64,000 nt of DNA from Sphingobium abikonense NBRC 16140 (GTDB lineage: Bacteria > Pseudomonadota > Alphaproteobacteria > Sphingomonadales > Sphingomonadaceae), in contig NZ_BCYT01000011.1 of assembly GCF_001598335.1 (NCBI RefSeq), positions 26,019 through 90,018 on the forward strand, given 5' to 3'. The notes beneath the pieces were generated by a model. It saw only the letters and a program-made list of their open reading frames with translations, was not told where the DNA came from and did not search any database. Each line of letters starts with the position of its first letter. Position 1 is the stretch's first letter. Below are positions 35,847 through 44,223 of this stretch, one piece after another. A program made the position numbers and the translations under genes.

Positions 35847-37124
35847 ATGAATCGTATCCTCGCGGCCATGCTGGCCGCAGCGTCTTGCGCCACGATGGCG
35901 CAGGCGCAGGTCGGACCGTCCGCGCCTGTTGCGCAGGATGCGCCGGTCTACACGCTTGACCAAGCGGTCAGTGCAGCGGGCGGTTCGGCCCCTGCTGCGG
36001 AAGCGGCGACAGCTGGAATCGACGCGGCCCGTGCAGGTCGCACAGTCGCCGGCTTGCGGCCCAATCCGGTGGTTCAAGGCCAAGTCGAGAATGTCATCGG
36101 CTCCGGGCCGTATCGGGGGGTCCGCAGCGCGGAAACCACGGTCGGCTTTGCGATCCCGATCGAGCTAGGCGGCAAGCGCGGCGCCCGCGTCGCGGTCGCC
36201 AATGCGCAATTGTCCCGGGCCGAGATCCAGGCCGCGATCATCGCGGCGGATGTCCGGCTTCAGGTAACGCAGCTCTATGTCGAAGCGGTCGCGGCCGATC
36301 GCCGGGTAATGACAGCCCGCGATCAGGCCCGGATCGCCAGCGATGCGCTGCGGGCCGCGAGCGTTCGCGTGCAGGCAGGGCGGGCATCGCCACTCGAGCA
36401 ACAGCGCGCGGATGTCGCGCGTATCAATGCCGACGCCAATGTGGAGCGGCAGCTTCGCTTGGCCGAGGCGGCCCGCGCCAATCTGGCGCGTCGGATCGGA
36501 CGGCCGATCGACGGCCTGCTCGATGACACGCTGCTCGATCGCCTTCCCGATGTGAACGTCTATGGGCCGTTGGCACCGGTCAACACGACCGGCACACTCG
36601 CGCTGGCGGCAGCCAACGCGGATTTCTCCATTGCCGAAGCCGGCGTGCGGCTCGCGCGCGCCAATCGCGTGCCTGACCTGAACGTCGGGCCGTCGATCCG
36701 CCGCCTGGAAGCGACCAACGACATGGCGGCGGTGTTCAGCGTGTCGATCCCGATCCCGGTGTTCAACAATGGTCGCGCCGCGATTGCGCAGGCGACCGCG
36801 CAGCGGACCCAGGCGGATGCGCAGCGCCGCGTGACCGCGCTCGACATCGAACAGGCGATCACGGACGCGCAGGCGCAGGCGGCCAATGCCGCAACGACGG
36901 CTCGTGCGGCGTCGGGGCCGGCGCTGGCGGCTGCACAGGAGGCCGCCCGCATCGCGCGGATCGGCTATCGCGAGGGCAAGTTCGGCCAGCTCGAATTGCT
37001 CGATGCTGAACGCACGCTCGCCGAAACGCGGGTCGCCGCGATCGACGCGCTTGCCAATTACCAGAATGCCCGCGCGCAAGTGGAGCGACTGACCGCTCGT
37101 GCGCCCAATGGGGGGAATCAGTGA
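35847..37124 (+). CDS. czcC: CzcC-like outer-membrane efflux protein
   Basis: This 425-residue TolC-family protein has a signal peptide (MNRILAAMLAAASCATMAQA) and two outer-membrane-efflux repeats. Family segments are NPVVQGQVENVIGSGPYRGV, IELGGKRGARV and IGYREGKFGQLELLDAERTL. It is the outer-membrane exit duct for the CzcBA pump encoded next and overlaps czcB by four bases (ATGA variant, GTGATG). Confidence 0.92.
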   Translation: MNRILAAMLAAASCATMAQAQVGPSAPVAQDAPVYTLDQAVSAAGGSAPAAEAATAGIDAARAGRTVAGLRPNPVVQGQVENVIGSGPYRGVRSAETTVGFAIPIELGGKRGARVAVANAQLSRAEIQAAIIAADVRLQVTQLYVEAVAADRRVMTARDQARIASDALRAASVRVQAGRASPLEQQRADVARINADANVERQLRLAEAARANLARRIGRPIDGLLDDTLLDRLPDVNVYGPLAPVNTTGTLALAAANADFSIAEAGVRLARANRVPDLNVGPSIRRLEATNDMAAVFSVSIPIPVFNNGRAAIAQATAQRTQADAQRRVTALDIEQAITDAQAQAANAATTARAASGPALAAAQEAARIARIGYREGKFGQLELLDAERTLAETRVAAIDALANYQNARAQVERLTARAPNGGNQ

Positions 37125-38302
37125 TGAAGAGCTTTTATCTCGCGGGCGCGGCGTCGCTCGCCCTGCTCTTGGCTGCCTGCGGCGGCAAGGATGGCGGAAA
37201 CGAGGCAACTGCCGAAGGCGCAGCTGCCAATGAGACGGCAGCGGGCACGGAAAAGGGCGGTGCTGAAGGCGGTCATGCCGGTGAAGGCGTCGTCACATTG
37301 GGTGCCGACCAGATCGCCACAGCGGGCGTCCAGGTCGGACGGCCGATCATCGGCGGGGCCGGGACGATCGAGCTGCCCGCGATCATCGAGGGCGACCCAC
37401 AGGGAACGCAGGTCGTCTCGGCCGCAATTGCGGGACGCGTGGTCGCGCTCACCCGTAACCTCGGCCAATCGGTCGGACGCGGCCAGACCATTGCGGTCAT
37501 CGAAAGCCGCGAGGCGGCGCAGATCAAGGGCGAGGTCGAGGCGGCGCGGGCGCGGCTTCAGCTCGCTAATTCGAACCTCGCGCGCGAACAGCGGCTGTTC
37601 GCGCAGAGAGTCTCCCCTGAACAGGATCTGATCGCCGCCCGCACAGCGGCGACGGAGGCGCGGATCGCCCTGACGCAGGCGCAGAGCATGGTTTCGGCGG
37701 CGGGTGTCGGCGGCGGCGGGCTCAACCGGCTCGGCATTGCCGCGCCGATCTCGGGCCAGATCATTGCGCGCCCCGTGACGCTGGGACAAACGGTCGCGGC
37801 GGATGCCGAACTCTATCGCATCGCCAACCTGAGCCAGGTGTCGATCGCGCTTAATCTCAAGCCCGAGGATGCGGGCCGGGTGCGTCCCGGCAATACGGTG
37901 CTGGTGAAGGCGGCAGGCCGTCAGGCGACCGCCCGCGTGACCTTCGTGTCGCCGGCGCTTGATCCGCAGACGCGGCTCGTGCCTGCGCTCGCCACCCTCG
38001 ACAATCGCGGTGGCGAATGGCGGGTCGGCGAGCCTGTGACGGCAGCCGTGCAGCTGACGGGCAGCGGCGGGAGCGGGGCGGTCCGCGTGCCGACGACGGC
38101 GGTCCAGAGTTTCGAGGGCAAGTCGGTCGTGTTCGTGCGCACGCCCACCGGCTTCAAGGCGACCCCGGTCCAGCTCGGCGATGCGTCGGGCGACACGGTG
38201 ATCGTCCGGTCGGGCCTGACCGGCAACGAACAGATCGCCACCACCGGAAGTTTCACGCTCAAGGCCGAGATCGGCAAGGGCGAAGCGAGCCACGAGGATT
38301 AA
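37121..38302 (+). CDS. czcB: CzcB-like periplasmic adaptor (lipoprotein)
   Basis: This 393-residue membrane-fusion protein has a lipobox ending at Cys19 (ALLLAAC), then an acidic low-complexity linker with His (GGAEGGHAGEG). The barrel-sandwich halves (IAGRVVALTRNLGQSVGRGQ; IAAPISGQIIARPVTLGQTV) surround a helical hairpin. A beta-barrel and a membrane-proximal domain follow, ending GEASHED. It bridges CzcA and CzcC. His residues in the linker may bind metal in the periplasm. Confidence 0.92.
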   Translation: MMKSFYLAGAASLALLLAACGGKDGGNEATAEGAAANETAAGTEKGGAEGGHAGEGVVTLGADQIATAGVQVGRPIIGGAGTIELPAIIEGDPQGTQVVSAAIAGRVVALTRNLGQSVGRGQTIAVIESREAAQIKGEVEAARARLQLANSNLAREQRLFAQRVSPEQDLIAARTAATEARIALTQAQSMVSAAGVGGGGLNRLGIAAPISGQIIARPVTLGQTVAADAELYRIANLSQVSIALNLKPEDAGRVRPGNTVLVKAAGRQATARVTFVSPALDPQTRLVPALATLDNRGGEWRVGEPVTAAVQLTGSGGSGAVRVPTTAVQSFEGKSVVFVRTPTGFKATPVQLGDASGDTVIVRSGLTGNEQIATTGSFTLKAEIGKGEASHED

Positions 38303-38305
38303 GCC

Positions 38306-41300
38306 ATGATCGCCCGTATCGTAACCTGGGCGGTCGAGAAGCGCTGGCTAGTCCTGCTCCTCACCGTCATCGTCGCCGCCATCGGCGCCTTTTCCCTCTA
38401 CCGGCTACCGATCGACGCGGTGCCGGACATCACCAACAATCAGGTCCAGATCAACGTCCGCGCGCCTGCCCTCTCGCCCGAGCTGGTCGAGAAGCAGGTG
38501 TCGTTTCCAATCGAAACCGCGCTCGCCGGCACCCCCGGCCTGGAATATACGCGCTCGTTGAGCCGCAACGGCTTCGCGCAGATCACGGCGGTCTTTTCGG
38601 ACGCGACGGACATCTATTTCGCCCGCCAGCAGGTGGGCGAGCGTCTGCGGGGCGTGCAAGAGAATCTGCCCGACGGCGTGAACCCTGAAATGGGTCCGAT
38701 CGCGACAGGCCTGGGCGAGGTGTACATGTACACCGTTCGTCTCGATCATCGCGAGGACGACAAGCACAAGCCCGGTGAACCGGGCCAACAGCCCGATGGC
38801 AGCTACATCACGCCAGAGGGCGAGCGACTGACGACCGAAGAGGACAAGGCGACCTACCTGCGCACCGCGCAGGACTGGATCGTGACGCCGCTTCTGAAGA
38901 CCACACCGGGCCTCGCCGGTGTCGACTCGATTGGCGGTTACGCCAAGCAGTTCCTCGTCGTGCCCGACGTGCAGAAGCTGGCCTCGCTCGGCATCACGCT
39001 GACGGACCTGGGAAATGCGCTGGAGCGCAATAACACCAGCGTCGGCGGTGGCTTCGTCAATCGCAATGGCGAAGGTCTGGCTGTTCGCTCGGATGCGCTC
39101 GTTCGCAATGCCAGCGAGTTGGCCAGGACCGTGATCGCGACACGTAACGGCGTGCCGATCACGGTCGAACAAGTTGCGACTGTGAAGACGGGTCAGGCGA
39201 TCCGCATGGGTTCGGCATCGGAGAACGGTACCGAAGTCGTCGTCGGCACGGCGATCATGCGGATCGGCGAGAACAGCCGCATCGTGTCGACCGCGGTCGC
39301 TGAGAAACTGAAGACGATCAACGCTTCGCTGCCTCCTGACGTCGTAATTCAGCCGGTGCTGAACCGCACCGAGCTGGTCAATTCGACGATCAAGACGGTC
39401 GCGAAAAACCTGTCCGAAGGCGCGGTGCTGGTCATCGTCGTGCTCTTCCTGCTGCTCGGCAACTTCCGTGCGGCCCTGATCGCGGCGTTGGTCATCCCGA
39501 TCACCATGATGCTGACAGGCTTTGGTATGCTGCGCGCTGGGGTCTCGGCCAATCTGATGAGCCTTGGGGCTTTGGACTTCGGTCTGATCGTCGACGGCGC
39601 CGTCATCATTGTCGAAAACGCGCTGCGCCGGCTTGCCGAGCAACAGCATCATGAAGGCCGATTGCTCAGCGTCAAGGAACGGCTCGCGACCGTGGCAGCC
39701 GCTGCGCGTGAGATGATCCGTCCCTCTGTGTACGGGCAGGCAATCATCATCCTCGTCTACGTACCGCTGCTCACGCTGACCGGCGTGGAGGGTAAAACGT
39801 TCGGACCGATGGCGCTGACCGTCATCATCGCGCTCGCCTTCGCCTTCATCCTCTCTCTCACCTTCGTGCCGGCGATGATTGCGATCTGGCTGTCGAAGAA
39901 GGTCGAGGAGAAGGACGGCCGCATCATCACGTGGCTGAAGAAGCGCTACGAACCCGGTCTCGACCGGGCCATGAAGCGCCCGACGCTGACGATCGGTGCG
40001 GGTGTGGGAAGCCTTGTGGTGGCGGCGCTTGCTTTCACTACGCTCGGCTCGGTGTTCCTGCCGCAGCTCGACGAAGGCGATTTGCTGATCCAGTCGCTCC
40101 GCATTCCGGCAACGTCGGTCCAGCAGAGCCAGGCGATGCAGGTGCCGATCGAGCGGATGATGTCGAAGCAGCCGGAGGTGCAATTCGTCTATTCCAAGAC
40201 GGGCACCGCCGAGCTGGCGGCCGACCCGATGCCGCCGAACGCGACCGACATGTTCGTCATCCTGAAGCCGCGCAAGGATTGGCCGGATCCTGAGCTTCCC
40301 AAGGAGGAGCTGGTCAGCCGGATCGAGGGTAATCTCGCGAAGATTCCGGGAAATGCCTACGAGATCACCCAGCCCATCCAGATGCGCTTCAACGAGCTGA
40401 TCGCCGGCGTGCGCGGCGACATCGCGGTGAAGGTGTTCGGGGACGACTTCAACCAGATGAACCGGACGGCCGAGCAAATCGCGGCGGTGCTGCGCAGAAC
40501 GCAAGGCGCAGCGGACGTGAAGGTGGAGCAGACGACCGGTCTTCCCATGCTCGACATTCGCGTCAACCGCGACGCGATGGCGCGGTTGGGCGTTACGGCT
40601 CAGGATGTGCAGGACACCGTGACTGCGACGATCGGCGGGCGAACATCGGGCCAGATCTTCGAGGGCGACCGTCGCTTCCCCGTGGTGATCCGCCTGTCGG
40701 AGGCGCAGCGTGCCGACATCGGCCTGCTCCAACAGGTGCAGGTGCCGGTGGCAGGCGGCGGCTATGTACCGCTGTCCAGCGTCGCCGAGATCAAGGTGGT
40801 CGATGGTCCGAACCAGATCAGCCGCGAGAACGGCAAGCGGCGCGTGGTGGTGCAAGCCAACGTGCGTGGCCGCGACGTCGGATCCGTCGTGGCGGATGCG
40901 CAGGCGGCGATCGGCAGCCAACTCCGGCTGCCTGCCGGCACCTATCTCGAATGGGGCGGCCAGTTCGAGAACCTCCAATCGGCAAGCGAACGGCTGAAGC
41001 TGGTCATTCCGGCTTGCTTCATTTTGATCCTGCTGCTCCTCTACGGGGCGTTGGGATCGGTCCGCGACGCCGCGATCGTGTTCACCGGCGTGCCTTTCGC
41101 GCTGGTGGGCGGCGTCCTGTTGCTGTTCCTGCGGGGCATGGACTTCTCGATCTCGGCGGCAGTGGGCTTCATCGCCCTCTCGGGCATCGCGGTCCTCAAC
41201 GGCCTCGTCATGGTCAGCTCGATCCAAGATCTGATCCGATCAGGGATGAGCCGCGAGGAAGCCGCGCATGTTGGCGCGATGCAGCGTCTGCGACCCGTCA

Positions 41301-41551
41301 TCATGACCGCGCTAGTCGCCAGCCTCGGCTTCGTGCCGATGGCGCTGGGCGAAGGCGCCGGCGCAGAGGTTCAAAAGCCTTTGGCGACGGTCGTCATCGG
41401 CGGTCTGATCTCGGCGACGCTTCTTACGCTGTTCGTGCTGCCGACACTCTATGCCCGGTTCGGGCAGAAAGTGATCGAGAAACCCGAGCACTACAATGAG
41501 GAGCATGAAGGGGACGACCACGGTCAGACCTTCGTGAACAACTTGGCCTGA
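38306..41551 (+). CDS. czcA: CzcA heavy-metal RND efflux pump
   Basis: This 1081-residue HME-RND transporter has 12 predicted helices and two large periplasmic loops. The proton-relay/metal motif of the Zn/Co/Cd group is present: Asp424, Asp430 and Glu437 in LDFGLIVDGAVIIVEN. Other family marks are FPIETALAGTPGLEYTRSLS, MSLGALDFG and SGIAVLNGLVMVSSI. It uses proton motive force to pump divalent metals through CzcB and CzcC. It starts three bases after czcB. The C-terminal tail is acidic with His (EHYNEEHEGDDHG). Zn, Co and Cd are the likely substrates by motif. Confidence 0.95.
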   Translation: MIARIVTWAVEKRWLVLLLTVIVAAIGAFSLYRLPIDAVPDITNNQVQINVRAPALSPELVEKQVSFPIETALAGTPGLEYTRSLSRNGFAQITAVFSDATDIYFARQQVGERLRGVQENLPDGVNPEMGPIATGLGEVYMYTVRLDHREDDKHKPGEPGQQPDGSYITPEGERLTTEEDKATYLRTAQDWIVTPLLKTTPGLAGVDSIGGYAKQFLVVPDVQKLASLGITLTDLGNALERNNTSVGGGFVNRNGEGLAVRSDALVRNASELARTVIATRNGVPITVEQVATVKTGQAIRMGSASENGTEVVVGTAIMRIGENSRIVSTAVAEKLKTINASLPPDVVIQPVLNRTELVNSTIKTVAKNLSEGAVLVIVVLFLLLGNFRAALIAALVIPITMMLTGFGMLRAGVSANLMSLGALDFGLIVDGAVIIVENALRRLAEQQHHEGRLLSVKERLATVAAAAREMIRPSVYGQAIIILVYVPLLTLTGVEGKTFGPMALTVIIALAFAFILSLTFVPAMIAIWLSKKVEEKDGRIITWLKKRYEPGLDRAMKRPTLTIGAGVGSLVVAALAFTTLGSVFLPQLDEGDLLIQSLRIPATSVQQSQAMQVPIERMMSKQPEVQFVYSKTGTAELAADPMPPNATDMFVILKPRKDWPDPELPKEELVSRIEGNLAKIPGNAYEITQPIQMRFNELIAGVRGDIAVKVFGDDFNQMNRTAEQIAAVLRRTQGAADVKVEQTTGLPMLDIRVNRDAMARLGVTAQDVQDTVTATIGGRTSGQIFEGDRRFPVVIRLSEAQRADIGLLQQVQVPVAGGGYVPLSSVAEIKVVDGPNQISRENGKRRVVVQANVRGRDVGSVVADAQAAIGSQLRLPAGTYLEWGGQFENLQSASERLKLVIPACFILILLLLYGALGSVRDAAIVFTGVPFALVGGVLLLFLRGMDFSISAAVGFIALSGIAVLNGLVMVSSIQDLIRSGMSREEAAHVGAMQRLRPVIMTALVASLGFVPMALGEGAGAEVQKPLATVVIGGLISATLLTLFVLPTLYARFGQKVIEKPEHYNEEHEGDDHGQTFVNNLA

Positions 41552-41604
41552 TGGATGGGCGGGGCGATCCGCGATCGCCCCGCCCATCTCTGGGAGATGG
41601 GGAT

Positions 41605-42093
41605 ATGCCTCGCACCATAACCAGCTCGATGCTTCACGGCGGGCCACTGCGCATCTGGTCGGCACTCACCGATCCGGATCATCGCCGGGCGTGGAGTCCG
41701 CTCGTATTTCTCGATGATCCGTCCCGGCTCGGCGACACAGAATGCACCTTTGCGATCCAGGGCATCACCCGGCCAATTCGGACGCCAGCACGGATTGATC
41801 GATTCGATAAACCGCACGCCTTCGCTTGGTCCTGCGGCATCCCCTATCTGTTCACGCTCGAAGAGCGGTACGAGCTGGCGGGGGACGATGGCGGCACCAG
41901 GCTAACGCATAGCTGCACGCTGCGCGGGGCGCTCTCCCTGCCGTTCGCGGCGATGATGTTGCGCCGCCTGCGATCCCTGATGGTCGAATCTGACGATCGC
42001 CTCGCAACCTATCTCCGCTGGCGGGTAGGTCAGCCTGCCCGGGCTATCAATCGTCAGCGCGTCCCCTTCCGCTGCAGGAGGAAGGCGCGATGA
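41605..42093 (+). CDS. SRPBCC (START-like) domain protein
   Basis: This 162-residue protein is started at the ATG at 41605 after GGGAGATGGGG. Earlier in-frame codons lie in the czcA spacer. It has the polyketide-cyclase/SRPBCC helix-grip pattern: RIWSALTDPDHRRAWSP near the N-terminus, ARIDRFDKPHAFAWSCG in the strand region and a C-terminal amphipathic helix (FAAMMLRRLRSLMVES). Such proteins bind hydrophobic ligands. Its place in a metal operon is unexplained. It overlaps the next lipoprotein gene by four bases. Confidence 0.7.
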   Translation: MPRTITSSMLHGGPLRIWSALTDPDHRRAWSPLVFLDDPSRLGDTECTFAIQGITRPIRTPARIDRFDKPHAFAWSCGIPYLFTLEERYELAGDDGGTRLTHSCTLRGALSLPFAAMMLRRLRSLMVESDDRLATYLRWRVGQPARAINRQRVPFRCRRKAR

Positions 42094-42467
42094 TGATGCA
42101 CTGTAAGCGGGTGCTGCCCGCCGTCATCCTCGTTGTCGGGCTCGCGGCGTGCTCGGAAAGAAAGCCGCCAGCCCCGCCAACGGAGCAGCAGATCCATTCG
42201 TCCGACAGCGCCGTGGCGACCGGGGAAATGGGGCGGCATAGATATCGCTGTTCCGACGGGGAACCGCTGTTCGTCGATTACAAGGACAACGGCCTGCAGA
42301 TCGATTTGCGGCGCTCCAACGGGGGACCGCCGATGATGCTGACCGCGCCAGCGCAGGGCCTGCAATATGTCGGCGAAACAGCCACCGCGACCTTCAAGGG
42401 GTCGCAGCTCACCATCGTGGAAGGCGATGGCCGTACCCGGATCTGCGAGCAGGAAGGCACGCGATGA
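42090..42467 (+). CDS. Small lipoprotein with MliC-like pattern
   Basis: This 125-residue lipoprotein has its lipobox at Cys21 (VGLAAC). The mature domain has Cys54 in HRYRCSDGEPLFVDY and Cys119 in RTRICEQ, which could close one disulfide. The YxCxDG opening and beta-rich composition resemble MliC/PliC-type lysozyme-inhibitor domains, but the match is by eye only. It overlaps both neighbours by four bases, so it is firmly part of the operon. It is a paralogue of the next gene in layout. Confidence 0.6.
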   Translation: MMMHCKRVLPAVILVVGLAACSERKPPAPPTEQQIHSSDSAVATGEMGRHRYRCSDGEPLFVDYKDNGLQIDLRRSNGGPPMMLTAPAQGLQYVGETATATFKGSQLTIVEGDGRTRICEQEGTR

Positions 42468-42928
42468 ACTGCCCTGCCTTCGAACGCCACAGGGCGCTTC
42501 GTCGGAAGAGACCGATGTCTGACACGTCGATTTCAAATGTGACAACCTTGTGCGGCCTGAATCGGGCCGGTCTGGCGATCGCGCGCCTCGGCGTCGTTCT
42601 CGTCTCCGGGGCGGTTATAGGGGCGTGTAATCCAGCGCCGACCCAGCCTACCGAGCCGGCGCATGAAAAGCATCTGACGTCGAAACTAATCGCGCAGCGC
42701 ATCATGTACTGCGACGACGGCACACGCGCCGATGTCGACTTCATCGATGACGGCTTGAAAATGGCCGTCACCTGGCTGCCGAAGGGCAGGACCGAGATCC
42801 TGCGCGCGCAGCGAACCGGTGACGAGTTTCGCGGCGACCATTCGCGGGCTGTCGTGGCGGGCGGATCGATCGCGTTCACGCGACGCGGGAAGATCCGCGT
42901 CTGCCACCGAACCCCGGAGGAGTCCTAG
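42464..42928 (+). CDS. Small lipoprotein, paralogue of the preceding one
   Basis: This 154-residue protein, or 137 residues from the ATG at 42515 (preceded by GGAAGAG), has a hydrophobic signal and lipobox at Cys55 (AVIGAC). Its mature part repeats the preceding gene's plan: MYCDDGTRADVDF opens with Cys83, and RGKIRVCHR closes with Cys147. The pair probably arose by duplication. An envelope metal-related or MliC-like role is possible. The start is uncertain because both candidates have acceptable ribosome-binding sites. Confidence 0.6.
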   Translation: MNCPAFERHRALRRKRPMSDTSISNVTTLCGLNRAGLAIARLGVVLVSGAVIGACNPAPTQPTEPAHEKHLTSKLIAQRIMYCDDGTRADVDFIDDGLKMAVTWLPKGRTEILRAQRTGDEFRGDHSRAVVAGGSIAFTRRGKIRVCHRTPEES

Positions 42929-42931
42929 GAA

Positions 42932-43618
42932 ATGCAGGCACTGCTCTATACGCTTGCGCCTGTGCTGGCGGTCGTGCTCGGCGCGATTGTCGCGAGCCGC
43001 ACCAAGTTGAAACCTGGCCTCGTGGCGGGCCTACAGCATCTCGCTGCCGGCGTCGTGTTCGCGGCGGCAGCGACCGAAATCCTGCCGCAGGTCAAGCATG
43101 AGGCATCGCCCAGCGCGACGTTGATCGGCGGGGCGGCGGGCGTCGCGACCATGCTGGGGCTCAAGGCTCTTGAGGCCCGCTTCAAGGGGCCGATGGCGCT
43201 ACTCGCCGCGATCGGCATCGACATTCTGGTCGACGGCCTGGTGCTCGGCCTCGCTTTCGTGGCGGGCGAGAAGGCAGGTCTCCTGCTGACGATCGCGCTC
43301 ACTCTGGAAGTGTTATTTCTGGGACTGACGCTGACCGACGAGCTGGCGGAAACCTATCGCTCGCGCTTGCGCATCATCGTGATCGTCTCGGCATTGGCCC
43401 TGCTGCTGCCGATCGGCGCGCTCGCTGCCGTGCCGGTCGCCGCGCTGTCGCCGGTGATGATCGCCGGCTTCCTCAGCTTCGGGCTGATGGCGCTGCTCTA
43501 CCTCGTCACGGAGGAGTTGCTGGTCGAGGCGCACGAGAAACCCGACACCCCGCTCATCAGCTCGATGTTTTTCGTCGGCTTCCTGGCCCTGCTGACACTT
43601 GAGGAGATGATGGGATGA
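42932..43618 (+). CDS. ZIP-family metal transporter
   Basis: This 228-residue protein has about eight hydrophobic helices and the ZIP signature helix in GLQHLAAGVVFAAAATEILPQV (His and Glu ligands) plus IGIDILVDGLVLGLAFVAGE (Asp, Asp). ZIP proteins usually import divalent metals (Zn, Fe). In this operon it might instead work as an exchange route. It overlaps the downstream CDF gene by four bases. Confidence 0.8.
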   Translation: MQALLYTLAPVLAVVLGAIVASRTKLKPGLVAGLQHLAAGVVFAAAATEILPQVKHEASPSATLIGGAAGVATMLGLKALEARFKGPMALLAAIGIDILVDGLVLGLAFVAGEKAGLLLTIALTLEVLFLGLTLTDELAETYRSRLRIIVIVSALALLLPIGALAAVPVAALSPVMIAGFLSFGLMALLYLVTEELLVEAHEKPDTPLISSMFFVGFLALLTLEEMMG

Positions 43619-44223
43619 TCCCGGGCAACGACAACAATGGCGGGCAGGAGCGCCGCACACTGTGGATCGTCCTGCTGCTGAACGCGGCGATCGCTGCGGG
43701 CTTCTTCGTTTCCGGCTTCTTCGCGGACTCGAGCGCGCTGATCGCCAACGGCGTCGACAACCTGTCCGATACGGCTGTGTATGCGCTGAGCCTTGTGGCG
43801 CTCACCCGGGGCCAGACATGGAAGACACGCGCCGCGGTCGCTTCGGGCGTCATGCTGCTGATCTTCGCGGGCGGCATCTTGATCGATGTCGGACGGCGCT
43901 ACGTGCAGGGCAGCGAGCCCATCGGACCTACCATGATGGTCATGTCCGCGATCGCCGGCGTCGTGAATTACCTCTGCCTGCGGCTGCTCCAGCGCCTCAA
44001 GGATCCGGACGTCAATCTCCGGGCCGCAACCACCTTCAGCTTCAACGACTTCATTTCCAACGGCGGCATCCTGATCGCCGGCGTGCTGGTGCTGTGGTTG
44101 GGTACCAATTGGCCGGACCTGCTGGTCGGCTTCGCCACCGCCATCATCGCCATCAAGGGCGGTGTCGAAATCCTGCGCGACGCGCGCGCCGAAACCAAGA
44201 AAAGCGAAAGGAGGTCGTCATGA
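43615..44223 (+). CDS. Second cation diffusion facilitator-type transporter
   Basis: This 202-residue membrane protein has the CDF pattern with metal-site helices FVSGFFADSSALIANGVDNLSDTAVYALS and TFSFNDFISNGGILIAGVLV. A short basic tail (AETKKSERRSS) stands in for a cytoplasmic domain. It is related in plan to the CDF at 32823. Its stop overlaps the ATPase start (ATGA). It probably exports a divalent cation to the periplasm for CzcCBA to remove. Confidence 0.82.
   Translation: MIPGNDNNGGQERRTLWIVLLLNAAIAAGFFVSGFFADSSALIANGVDNLSDTAVYALSLVALTRGQTWKTRAAVASGVMLLIFAGGILIDVGRRYVQGSEPIGPTMMVMSAIAGVVNYLCLRLLQRLKDPDVNLRAATTFSFNDFISNGGILIAGVLVLWLGTNWPDLLVGFATAIIAIKGGVEILRDARAETKKSERRSS

Noticed and set aside
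38405..41227. A 940-codon open frame on the minus strand opposite czcA
   Set aside because: It is antisense to a clearly coding RND pump, has no recognisable domain and its composition (His, Arg, Asp rich) is that of a reversed GC-rich gene.
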